DNA of 8,371 nt from an uncultured Collinsella sp. (GTDB lineage: Bacteria; Actinomycetota; Coriobacteriia; Coriobacteriales; Coriobacteriaceae), in contig USHR01000071.1 of NCBI GenBank assembly GCA_900554495.1, positions 1 to 8,371 on the forward strand, given 5' to 3'. Below are positions 1-5,594 of this stretch, in pieces. A program made the translations under genes and the position numbers. Every line of letters starts with the position of its first letter. Position 1 is the stretch's first letter. A model generated the notes under the pieces. It did not search any database. It saw only the letters and a list, made by a program, of their open reading frames with translations, and was not told where the DNA came from.

Positions 1-1132
1 GCGAACCTGCGCCATCCGGCAGCGGGACAATCGACATGAGCTTCACAAGCGTCGCATTGCGACATCGGGAGTTGCCGTCAAACAGGTTCTCGCGAGTCTT
101 TCCTCCGTATAGGCCGCCGGGGTTCGTCACCTCGATACGGTCATCAAAAACGTCAACAGCGATCGATTGCCCACAGAACCGATCTCCGTATTCTCGGTGG
201 ATTACGGCGTTGGCGATTGCCTCGCGTAGGACTTCCTCGGGAATCTCCAGCGAGTCGACACGCGAGACGCCTTGGATCGTCGAGGTTCGCCGCAAATTCT
301 TGGCGATTGCCGCGACGGCATCCGAGATCATTTCGCCCAACGTTCCCTCGCAGATCGTACGGTCCATGAACCTCAACGACCCCGCAGCGCCCTTCTGCGT
401 TCCGGCATAGACCGCCACATCGATAAAGAGCTTGGGATAGAACTGCTGAGGATAGGCACCCGCAGCCAGGAGTCCGGCCTTAGTGACATTGCCCTGGGAG
501 TCGAGGAAATTCAGGCGCTCCAGCTTCGTTTTCTTGTCCGGCGCGCCGCGCATCGCACGAGGTGTCAGTGAGAAAGCACGCTCTATCGTGCGGTCGACCA
601 GGGCCTCGTCAAGATCGCCTGCGACCGCGCCGAGCACTGCATCGCGATCACTGGGGCTCGCCCGTTCATACGATGACAAGGACAGGACCTCGGTCGACGA
701 GAGCGGAACATCTTTATCATCGATGCGTTTGTAGCTGCCGCCTTGAGCGCCCCGCTCTATGACATAACAAGGCTTGTTAGACGGGTCGAGCTCCTCAATC
801 GTGATGACCAGAACCACGGTGCCCTGGAGCTCCACGCGTTCAATGGTGTATTTGGGCGGATTGGCCAGTTTTCCGCGCCCGCCGGCATCACCCATGCCCG
901 CTACGAATTGGTTGAGCACCTTCTCGGTCTCAAAGTTCTCAACCGGGACAAAGCCCGCGCGCTCGCTCACGCCGAGCACGATAATTCCGCCAGCGGTATT
1001 CGCGAATGCGCTAACCGTTTCCCATACGTCGCGGGAAAGCGTCGTGGCGCTCTCCTTGACCTCGACGTTAAGATCGTCCGAGCCCATGCGCCTTAAAGAC
1101 TCGAGCAGACCGGTCAGCTCGTTTTCGTTCAT
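1..1132 (-). CDS. AlbA_2 / HATPase_c_4 family putative regulator, partial (C-terminus beyond the window)
   Basis: I translated the reverse complement by hand and found 377 codons without a stop, running off the left edge. Residues 24-55 fit the AlbA_2 (Schlafen-type) nucleic-acid-binding domain: EVKES at 24-28, AFANTAGG at 42-49, then a GIIVLGV strand. Residues 303-363 fit HATPase_c_4: REAIANAVIHREYGD at 303-317, RIEVTNPGGL at 332-341 and the NSRCRNATLV loop at 354-363. Family members usually run about 450-550 residues and end in a winged helix, which would lie outside the window. Two ATGs are possible, at 1138 and 1132. AAAGGA lies directly before the first but about 7 bases before the second, so 1132 is chosen. 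The gene has its own upstream region with repeat arrays and a terminator behind them, so it is probably monocistronic at this end. These proteins are annotated as putative transcriptional regulators or ATP-binding proteins. The exact role is unknown; DNA or RNA binding is inferred from the family. Confidence 0.9.
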   Translation of the reverse strand, partial: MNENELTGLLESLRRMGSDDLNVEVKESATTLSRDVWETVSAFANTAGGIIVLGVSERAGFVPVENFETEKVLNQFVAGMGDAGGRGKLANPPKYTIERVELQGTVVLVITIEELDPSNKPCYVIERGAQGGSYKRIDDKDVPLSSTEVLSLSSYERASPSDRDAVLGAVAGDLDEALVDRTIERAFSLTPRAMRGAPDKKTKLERLNFLDSQGNVTKAGLLAAGAYPQQFYPKLFIDVAVYAGTQKGAAGSLRFMDRTICEGTLGEMISDAVAAIAKNLRRTSTIQGVSRVDSLEIPEEVLREAIANAVIHREYGDRFCGQSIAVDVFDDRIEVTNPGGLYGGKTRENLFDGNSRCRNATLVKLMSIVPLPDGAGS

Positions 1133-1190
1133 CTGCATGTCCTTTCGCTCGGCCCGGCGGAGAATGCCACGAATAGATTTCCTTCGTCTC

Positions 1191-1258
1191 TCAGTTATCT
1201 CTCGTAATTATCTCTCATCTTTCTGCTATCTCTCATATTAGAGATAAGTGAGAGATGA
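1191..1258. repeat. Repeat array A: three direct and two inverted TTATCTCTCRT units
   Basis: Direct units start at 1195 (TTATCTCTCGT), 1208 (TTATCTCTCAT) and 1226 (CTATCTCTCAT), so they are spaced 13 and 18 bases. Inverted units follow at 1237-1247 (ATTAGAGATAA, 10 of 11 positions to the reverse-complement consensus) and 1248-1258 (GTGAGAGATGA, 9 of 11). The array ends about 60 bases upstream of the AlbA_2/HATPase start codon. It is repeated 165 bases further upstream as array B. Spacing and inverted copies suggest protein binding sites rather than simple sequence. That function is inferred. Confidence 0.88.
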
Positions 1259-1355
1259 AAGAAAAGATGTCTGCCATCTGTTTCATTTAAACATGTTTTT
1301 GCTGGTAGAACAATCAGTATTGAGACAATACCATGATTGCTTGTCTCCTTGCTGC

Positions 1356-1430
1356 TCAGTTATCTCTCATATTTATCTCTCGTCTTTCAGTTATCTCTCG
1401 TATTAGTGACGAATGAAAGATGAGAGATAC
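1356..1430. repeat. Repeat array B: second copy of the TTATCTCTCRT array
   Basis: Direct units start at 1360 (TTATCTCTCAT), 1373 (TTATCTCTCGT) and 1391 (TTATCTCTCGT). Spacing is again 13 and 18 bases, and every unit lies exactly 165 bases from its partner in array A. Across the first 50 bases the two arrays differ at about six positions. Inverted units are at 1413-1423 (ATGAAAGATGA, 9 of 11) and 1420-1430 (ATGAGAGATAC, 10 of 11). The 1413 unit also lies 165 bases from a unit of array A. The DNA between the arrays shows no such similarity, so this is not a simple tandem duplication of a longer stretch. Confidence 0.87.
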
Positions 1431-1483
1431 GTGAGTGATGCATGAGCCTGGACTATTGGACAGCCGGAAAATCCCTCAAACAA

Positions 1484-1517
1484 AAAACGGGGCCGGCCTT
1501 ACGCCGAGCCCCGTTTT
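1484..1517 (-). terminator. Rho-independent terminator after the PTS IID gene
   Basis: AAAACGGGGC (1484-1493) pairs with GCCCCGTTTT (1508-1517), extended inward by CGGC/GCCG (1494-1497 and 1503-1506) around a five-base loop, with one bulged base. Read on the minus strand, the hairpin ends in a run of six T (1482-1487). It lies 46 bases beyond the IID stop codon. The plus-strand side also has TTTT, so it may work in both directions. Confidence 0.9.
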
Positions 1518-1562
1518 CAAACGGTCAGTTAGTTATCCAACGCGCGAACATAGCAGTCAACA

Positions 1563-2411
1563 TTACGCCGCTGCGAACACTCCCAAGCCCGTTCCGATGA
1601 TGCAGATCGCGAAGATGCCAATAATAATCCAAATGGTCTTGACACCCTTTTTATAGAGGGCAACGCAAGCGAACGTTGCCAGCAAGGGCAGAAGGCCAGG
1701 GAAGATCGAATCGAACAGATCCTGCAGGACAATCTCCGAACCACCCACATCAAAGGTCAAAGCTGTGGACAGGGAGACCTGTGCCGCAATCATCGCGCCA
1801 ATGACGGTCATTCCGAGGACACCGGCAGCATGCGTCATGCGAGACATAAGGTTGTTCTCTTCGGACTGCTGCAGGAACTTGGTTCCCAGGTCGTATCCCA
1901 GATGGGCGGCGACGATACGCGTTGCAAAGTTAATCACCGAGTAGATGAGCGCGTACACGATGGGGCCGAGCGGGTTGCCCGTCGACGCGATGCCAATACC
2001 GATGCCGGCGGCGACCACGCGGAACGTACCCCAGTAGAACGAATCGCCAATGCCGGAAAGCGGTCCCATGAGGCCGACCTTCATGGCGTTAATCGAGGAC
2101 GTGTCGAAGTTCTTATCGGCAGCCGCCTGCTCTTCCATCGAAACCGTTAGGCCGGCTACAAACGGAAGCACATGAGGCGTGATGTTAAAGAACTCGGTAT
2201 GGCGATCGAGCGCCGCATAGTAATCGTCGTCGTTGGGATAGATCTTTCGCAGGGGCTTCTGAATGGTGTACATGAAGCCCATTGCCATCATCTTGTCGTA
2301 CGACTGCGAGCACTGGCTCGTAAACTGGCGAAGGAACATGCTCCGATACATATCGGGAGTCATAATCGCGTCCTTCTTGGCCTCTTTGAGATCGGTGTTC
2401 TGGGTAGCCAT
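1563..2411 (-). CDS. PTS mannose/fructose/sorbose family IID subunit
   Basis: 282 residues, a usual length for EIID-Man proteins. With IIC it forms the membrane channel that carries the sugar for phosphorylation by IIB. Family hallmarks are visible: RQF near residue 28, HTEFFN at 71-76 and the highly typical GLMGPLSGIGDSFYWGT block at 113-129. Hydrophobic segments follow at about 130-165, 190-220, 235-255 and 257-280. The polar first half sits in or near the cytoplasm. The ATG overlaps the IIC stop by one base (TAATG), with AGGGGAGG about 8 bases upstream inside the IIC gene, so translation is probably coupled. It is the last gene of its transcript and is followed by a terminator. The family is certain; the sugar cannot be read from this subunit alone. 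Confidence 0.96.
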   Translation of the reverse strand: MATQNTDLKEAKKDAIMTPDMYRSMFLRQFTSQCSQSYDKMMAMGFMYTIQKPLRKIYPNDDDYYAALDRHTEFFNITPHVLPFVAGLTVSMEEQAAADKNFDTSSINAMKVGLMGPLSGIGDSFYWGTFRVVAAGIGIGIASTGNPLGPIVYALIYSVINFATRIVAAHLGYDLGTKFLQQSEENNLMSRMTHAAGVLGMTVIGAMIAAQVSLSTALTFDVGGSEIVLQDLFDSIFPGLLPLLATFACVALYKKGVKTIWIIIGIFAICIIGTGLGVFAAA

Positions 2412-3184
2412 TAGAAGTCCTCCCCTTCATCCTCGGCAACCGCCTGCGGACCGGCCGAGCCCTCGCGGAAGGCCAGGAGCAGCGCGACGCAGATAGCGGC
2501 AGCGGCAACACCGACAACGTCCATCTTGAGGTAGATGACCATAATGAATCCCAGGAACAGCCAAGGAAGAAGCTTGTTGTCGCCCATGGTCCTAATAAGA
2601 AGTGCGAAGCCGATGCAGACCATGACGCCGGACGCAACGTTGAGGCCGTCCATCACAAACTGCGGAATAGCGTTAAGCGCATTGTTGATGAGGTCGGCAC
2701 CAAAGAACAGCGAGCAAAACACCAGCAGTGCAGACGGAATGCCAATCGACAGCGGCACGATGGTCAGATGGTACAGATTTGCCTTGGCAAGATCGCGATT
2801 TGCCAGAGCGGTCTCAATCTTCTTGCAGGCAAAGGCGCCCGGAACGGCGTAGCAGAAGTTGCGCCACACCTGAAGGAAGACGGAGACGGGAAGGGCGAGC
2901 GCGACGGCAGTTGCCGTGCCCGTACCCGTAATGACGGCAAACGCGCAGCCAAGCACGCCGGAGGCATAGACCTCGGGAGGAACCGCCGCGCCGACCATGA
3001 TGGCACCCATGAACATGGACTCCAAAGCAGCGCCGACGATAACGCCCTGCTGGACATCGCCAAGGATCAAGCCGACAAACAGGCTCGTAAACAGCGGGCG
3101 ACCAAGCATCGTAATGCCAAATAATTGCTCGTCCATGGACGCAATAAATGCGACCAGTGCAACTAGAAGATACTGGACAACCAT
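2411..3184 (-). CDS. PTS mannose/fructose/sorbose family IIC subunit
   Basis: 257 residues from the chosen start, a normal length for EIIC of the mannose-sorbose superfamily. It is a very hydrophobic protein with several membrane segments. The N-terminal part has the GRPLF..LFVGLILGD pattern and the GAALESMFMGAIMVGAAVPP stretch typical of the family. The tail after about residue 240 is acidic and cytoplasmic (ending DEGEDF). An in-frame TTG at 3193 would add three residues, but GGGG abuts it. The same GGGG stands 9 bases before the ATG at 3184, so the ATG is preferred. It forms the sugar channel with IID, whose gene overlaps its stop codon. A perfect 13-base inverted repeat lies just upstream (3206-3244). 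Confidence 0.96.
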   Translation of the reverse strand: MVVQYLLVALVAFIASMDEQLFGITMLGRPLFTSLFVGLILGDVQQGVIVGAALESMFMGAIMVGAAVPPEVYASGVLGCAFAVITGTGTATAVALALPVSVFLQVWRNFCYAVPGAFACKKIETALANRDLAKANLYHLTIVPLSIGIPSALLVFCSLFFGADLINNALNAIPQFVMDGLNVASGVMVCIGFALLIRTMGDNKLLPWLFLGFIMVIYLKMDVVGVAAAAICVALLLAFREGSAGPQAVAEDEGEDF

Positions 3185-3205
3185 TTCGATCAACCCCAGA
3201 AACAG

Positions 3206-3244
3206 GTCTGCAGGCGAGGCGTTCTGCGCAGCTCGCCTGCAGAC
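3206..3244 (-). other. 13-bp perfect inverted repeat between the SIS gene and PTS IIC
   Basis: GTCTGCAGGCGAG (3206-3218) is exactly complementary to CTCGCCTGCAGAC (3232-3244), with a 13-base loop that can itself form a 3-bp GCG/CGC pairing. It fills about half of the 81-base gap between the SIS stop and the IIC start. No T run follows on the minus strand, so it is unlikely to be a full terminator. An mRNA-stabilising or processing hairpin that sets the ratio of enzyme to transporter is an inference. Confidence 0.8.
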
Positions 3245-3265
3245 AACCGCAGCAATTTGAGAGGA

Positions 3266-4300
3266 TTAGTAGTTCATCTGGTGATAGTAACGACGCGTGG
3301 TGAGCGGGTGGTTACGAACGTGCTCGAGATGGCAGCTCAGACGCTCGGTGATGGTGTAGGTGACCATCGGGGAGACGATCTTGCGGAACTCGGGGTCGCT
3401 GAACGGCAGCTCGACCTCGGCGGTGTCGAACTTGTTCACGCGGACATGGACGCCCTTCTCGTCGGCGAGCATGTGAGTGAAGTTGTCCACGCGGTCCATG
3501 AGCTTACGGGTGTCGTCCTCGCCGTAGAGCATGATGAGGCTCGTGCCCTCCTCGCAGAGTTCGATGGTGCCGTGGAAGAACTCGGCGGCGTGGATAGACT
3601 TGGTCTTGATCCACTGCATCTCCTCGAGAATGCACATAGCGTAGTCGTAGGCCTCACCCCAGAGCATGCCGGAGCCAATCACCATGTGGTAATCGGTGTC
3701 CTTGAAGTCCTCGGCCATGGCGGCGCAGCGCTCGTCCTGAGCGTCCTTGGCCTTGATGAGGTACGGAGCGATGTTGCCGAACTCCTCCATGAAGGTGTCG
3801 TACTTGGGGAAGGCGCCGGCGTTCTTGAGGAAGCGGGCGACCAGCGTGATCTGGTAGGTGTAGATGGCCTCGCACAGAACGTCGTCCTCGGCGAAGCTGA
3901 AGAACTTGTAATCGGCGTACTCAGTGGCCGGGGTGTTGTCGTTGGAGACATACATCAGCGTGCGGGCACCCTGCTCCTGGCAGAACTTGGCGGCCTCGAT
4001 GATCTCGGGGGTGGTGCCGGTACGGGTGGAGAAGACGCAGACCGAGTCCTTGTTGAAGGTCTTGGGCGGGCATGCGAGGAACTCAGCGGCAATCTCGCAG
4101 TGGACGTCGACGTCGGCCGTGGTGGTCTCGACCCAATACTTCATCGGGAGCGTGTGGGCCCAGGTGCCGCCGCAGCCGATGAAGAAGATGTTGGAATAAC
4201 CCTGCTCGCAGACCTTGTCCACGGCAGCCTCAATCTGAGGACGGAGAGCGAGGGCATCGCTCACAACCTTCTCGTAACGAGGCTCATCGAAATTGAACAT
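3266..4300 (-). CDS. SIS-domain sugar-phosphate deglycase, FrlB/FraB/Gfr type
   Basis: 344 residues, close to E. coli FrlB (about 340). Two SIS modules are visible: residues 30-150, with FFIGCGGTWAH at 39-49 and FSTRTGTTPE at 90-99, and residues about 200-320, with the core block ILEEMQW...EFFHGTIEL at 224-248. FrlB and FraB use a Glu and a His 16 residues apart. Here E227 and H243 have that spacing and the same surrounding pattern. The C-terminus RRYYHQMNY also resembles the FrlB ending. The expected reaction is hydrolysis of a 6-phosphorylated Amadori or Heyns compound to glucose 6-phosphate plus the free amine. No separate kinase gene is present, which fits substrate phosphorylation by the PTS. 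AGGAG stands about 6 bases before the ATG. A GlmS-type or AgaS-type isomerase/deaminase is the alternative; there is no glutaminase domain. The substrate is inferred. Confidence 0.85.
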   Translation of the reverse strand: MFNFDEPRYEKVVSDALALRPQIEAAVDKVCEQGYSNIFFIGCGGTWAHTLPMKYWVETTTADVDVHCEIAAEFLACPPKTFNKDSVCVFSTRTGTTPEIIEAAKFCQEQGARTLMYVSNDNTPATEYADYKFFSFAEDDVLCEAIYTYQITLVARFLKNAGAFPKYDTFMEEFGNIAPYLIKAKDAQDERCAAMAEDFKDTDYHMVIGSGMLWGEAYDYAMCILEEMQWIKTKSIHAAEFFHGTIELCEEGTSLIMLYGEDDTRKLMDRVDNFTHMLADEKGVHVRVNKFDTAEVELPFSDPEFRKIVSPMVTYTITERLSCHLEHVRNHPLTTRRYYHQMNY

Positions 4301-4320
4301 CCCTTACTCCTAACTCACTT

Positions 4321-4341
4321 GGATGAACCCTTCATTCATCC
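4321..4341. promoter_or_regulatory. Inverted repeat GGATGAA-N7-TTCATCC in the leader of the SIS gene
   Basis: The 7-7-7 inverted repeat lies between the predicted -10 box (4351-4356) and the ribosome binding site of the SIS gene, so it falls at the start of the transcript. It could be an operator placed to block elongation or a small leader hairpin. Function is not shown by the sequence. Confidence 0.5.
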
Positions 4342-4350
4342 CATGACGTT

Positions 4351-4378
4351 ATAATACTTTATATAACTAACTATGCAA
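4351..4378 (-). promoter_or_regulatory. Predicted sigma-70-type promoter for SIS-IIC-IID
   Basis: On the minus strand TTGCAT (4378-4373) is followed after 16 bases by TATTAT (4356-4351). It stands just beyond a strong terminator and about 50 bases before the SIS start codon, in AT-rich DNA. An inverted repeat GTTATA-N8-TATAAC (4348-4367) overlaps the -10 box and may be an operator for the nearby GntR regulator. Confidence 0.65.
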
Positions 4379-4416
4379 GAACTATTTCAGACTTTTTTGA
4401 TTTTTCTTTAATAAAA

Positions 4417-4444
4417 AGCCCGCCGATCAAATGATCGGCGGGCT
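4417..4444 (-). terminator. Strong rho-independent terminator between PTS IIB and the SIS gene
   Basis: AGCCCGCCGATCA (4417-4429) pairs perfectly with TGATCGGCGGGCT (4432-4444). On the minus strand the hairpin is followed by TTTTTATT and more AT-rich sequence. It lies 50 bases past the IIB stop, so it should end the IIA-IIB transcript before the SIS gene. Confidence 0.92.
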
Positions 4445-4494
4445 AAAGAAAGGAGGACCTAGTTAATAAATGCTAGACAATGGCATGTTTCCAG

Positions 4495-4968
4495 CTAGAA
4501 AACGTCCTTGGCAAGTACCTTTGAGTCATTGGGAACCTGACGGATTTCGATAACCACGCCATCGTTGACAAGCTCTTGGATATGCTCGGCATCGGTTTCG
4601 GTCGCAAAGATCGCGGGGGTCGGATGAAGCGTGGTCTCGGGAGACTTTCGAGTTCCGCCCAAATTGATCTCCTTGATGTCTTTGCAACCCTTAGCAAGGC
4701 GATAGGCATCCTCGATCGTCTCGACAATGATAAACAGCGAATACTTGTCGGTGACGCCGCTGTTGAGCGCCTCGATAGCAGCGTTTACGTCTTTTATGAC
4801 GAGCTTCACGCCGTTGGGACGAGCTAGCCTCAATGCGGCTTTTCTCATGTCGTCTTTTGCCACGGCGTCGCTGGCACACAGGATGCAATCGACATCCAGC
4901 GCATGTGTCCAAGACATGGCGACCTGGCCGTGAATCAATCGGTAATCAACTCTCGTAAGCTTAATCAT
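4495..4968 (-). CDS. PTS mannose/fructose/sorbose family IIB subunit
   Basis: 157 residues, a usual length for a free-standing EIIB-Man/Lev protein in the cytoplasm. It takes phosphate from IIA and passes it to the incoming sugar. The N-terminus MIKLTRVDYRLIHGQV is the classic active-site pattern, with H13 as the likely phosphorylated residue. The later SLFIIVETIEDAYRL and INLGGTRKSPET stretches also fit the family. An upstream in-frame ATG at 4977 touches the GGAG motif, whereas GGAG stands 9 bases before the ATG at 4968. The shorter form also matches the usual family N-terminus, so 4968 is chosen. IIA lies 71 bases upstream and a terminator follows. Confidence 0.96.
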   Translation of the reverse strand: MIKLTRVDYRLIHGQVAMSWTHALDVDCILCASDAVAKDDMRKAALRLARPNGVKLVIKDVNAAIEALNSGVTDKYSLFIIVETIEDAYRLAKGCKDIKEINLGGTRKSPETTLHPTPAIFATETDAEHIQELVNDGVVIEIRQVPNDSKVLAKDVF

Positions 4969-5039
4969 CGTAATCATCTCCGCACGTAATAAAGGTAATG
5001 ACAGGCGTGGCCCTTAGCTAGGGCTCGAACCAGAACTAA

Positions 5040-5459
5040 CTAGAACTCTTCTTCTTCGACATCGGCAAGCATGTCCGCCGCCTCACAAAGCATGATAAAC
5101 GAACGTGATCCCTCGACCGCAGCTTTGGCCTTGTCCGCATCCAGGGAGTCCAGCTGTGTAGCCATTTCCACCAGCAGCGGCAAGTTCATTCCGGTGATCA
5201 ACGTAAACGATCCGGCGGTCTGCCTCTGAATGAATTCGTTGTTTACAGAGCCGCCAAAGATGTCAGTCACGACAAACCAAGAGTCGGCAGGGTCCTTCGA
5301 CTCCATCCAAGCATCGATAAGCGCTGCGACATCCCTCGTGTCGTCATCGACATAGGCGCACAGACACTCGATTCGGTCGTTGGCGCCCATCAGGATCTCG
5401 AGAGAGCTCTTCATACCTTGGGCGAGATAACCATGACTCGCTAGCAATATCTTATTCAT
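5040..5459 (-). CDS. PTS mannose/fructose/sorbose family IIA subunit
   Basis: 139 residues, the normal length for a stand-alone EIIA-Man domain. It is the soluble phosphocarrier that receives phosphate from HPr. The N-terminus MNKILLASHGYLAQGM carries the active-site histidine H9 in the ASHG motif. VVTDIFGGSVNNEF at about 62-75 and the LITGMNLPLLVEM stretch at about 86-98 are typical of the family. GGAG lies a few bases before the ATG. It heads the IIA-IIB pair and follows the GntR gene by 135 bases. A weak promoter may lie in that gap (TTGCTA at 5514-5509 and TATAGT at 5489-5484, with a long 19-base spacer). Confidence 0.96.
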   Translation of the reverse strand: MNKILLASHGYLAQGMKSSLEILMGANDRIECLCAYVDDDTRDVAALIDAWMESKDPADSWFVVTDIFGGSVNNEFIQRQTAGSFTLITGMNLPLLVEMATQLDSLDADKAKAAVEGSRSFIMLCEAADMLADVEEEEF

Positions 5460-5481
5460 AGTTCTCCAATATCAATAAGAC

Positions 5482-5499
5482 GTACTATATTGTCATAAC
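5482..5499. promoter_or_regulatory. Possible GntR operator overlapping the IIA -10 region
   Basis: GTACTATATTGTCATAAC has the GT...AC ends common in GntR-family operators and overlaps the likely -10 box TATAGT of the IIA gene. It shares TATATTGT with a 20-base sequence in front of the GntR gene itself (6343-6362). Both assignments rest on pattern similarity only. Confidence 0.3.
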
Positions 5500-5561
5500 A
5501 AAGTATATTAGCAATCTACCCTACGCGGTGTGTCTATTTTCCAAATCCGCGAACGGTAGCA

Positions 5562-5583
5562 ATTGGTCGGTAAATTGACCAAT
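5562..5583. promoter_or_regulatory. Inverted repeat ATTGGTC-N8-GACCAAT between the GntR and IIA genes
   Basis: The 7-8-7 inverted repeat begins 11 bases after the GntR stop codon. It can form a hairpin on the minus strand but lacks a T run, so it is at best a weak terminator. The TGGTC/GACCA half-sites resemble those of HutC-type GntR operators such as DasR/NagR sites, although those are much closer together. An operator or an attenuating hairpin is possible. Confidence 0.4.
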
Positions 5584-5594
5584 CTATCTCTAAT

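Larger units (their letters stand above)
1133..1562. other. 430-base intergenic region with repeat arrays and terminator
   Basis: No credible gene was found between the AlbA_2/HATPase gene and the end of the PTS IID gene. From right to left it holds a rho-independent terminator (1484-1517), repeat array B (about 1356-1430), a 97-base AT-rich spacer (1259-1355), repeat array A (1191-1258) and the leader with the ribosome binding site (1141-1145). Array A contains a TAATAT box on the minus strand (1235-1240) that could serve as a -10 element. I could not find a convincing -35 partner, so no promoter is called. Confidence 0.75.

Noticed and set aside
36..1241. Several plus-strand open frames over the left end.
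   Set aside because: The minus strand has an uninterrupted 377-codon frame with AlbA_2 and HATPase motifs; the plus-strand products show Ser/Arg-rich antisense composition.
1191..1430. The repeat arrays considered as a CRISPR array.
   Set aside because: Units are only 11 bases, spacing is 13 and 18 rather than uniform 30-40, and spacers are not unique protospacer-like sequences.
1191..1430. The repeat arrays considered as replication iterons.
   Set aside because: No replication initiator gene or other plasmid feature is present, and the neighbouring genes look chromosomal.
3257..4354. A 365-codon plus-strand open frame opposite the SIS gene.
   Set aside because: It lies antisense to a gene with clear catalytic motifs, its translation is a Val/Leu/Gly/Glu-rich sequence with no family pattern, and it arises from codon bias on the other strand.
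4471..4539. A 22-codon plus-strand open frame preceded by AAAGGAGG.
   Set aside because: The spacing from AAAGGAGG to the ATG is too long (about 13 bases), the frame runs into the antisense of IIB, and the purine run lies beside the terminator stem.
5000..5039. A tRNA-like T-loop string (GGTTCGAGCCC on the minus strand) in the IIA-IIB gap.
   Set aside because: The flanking bases do not form a full T-stem, there is no acceptor stem, D-arm or anticodon arm, and the gap is too short for a tRNA.
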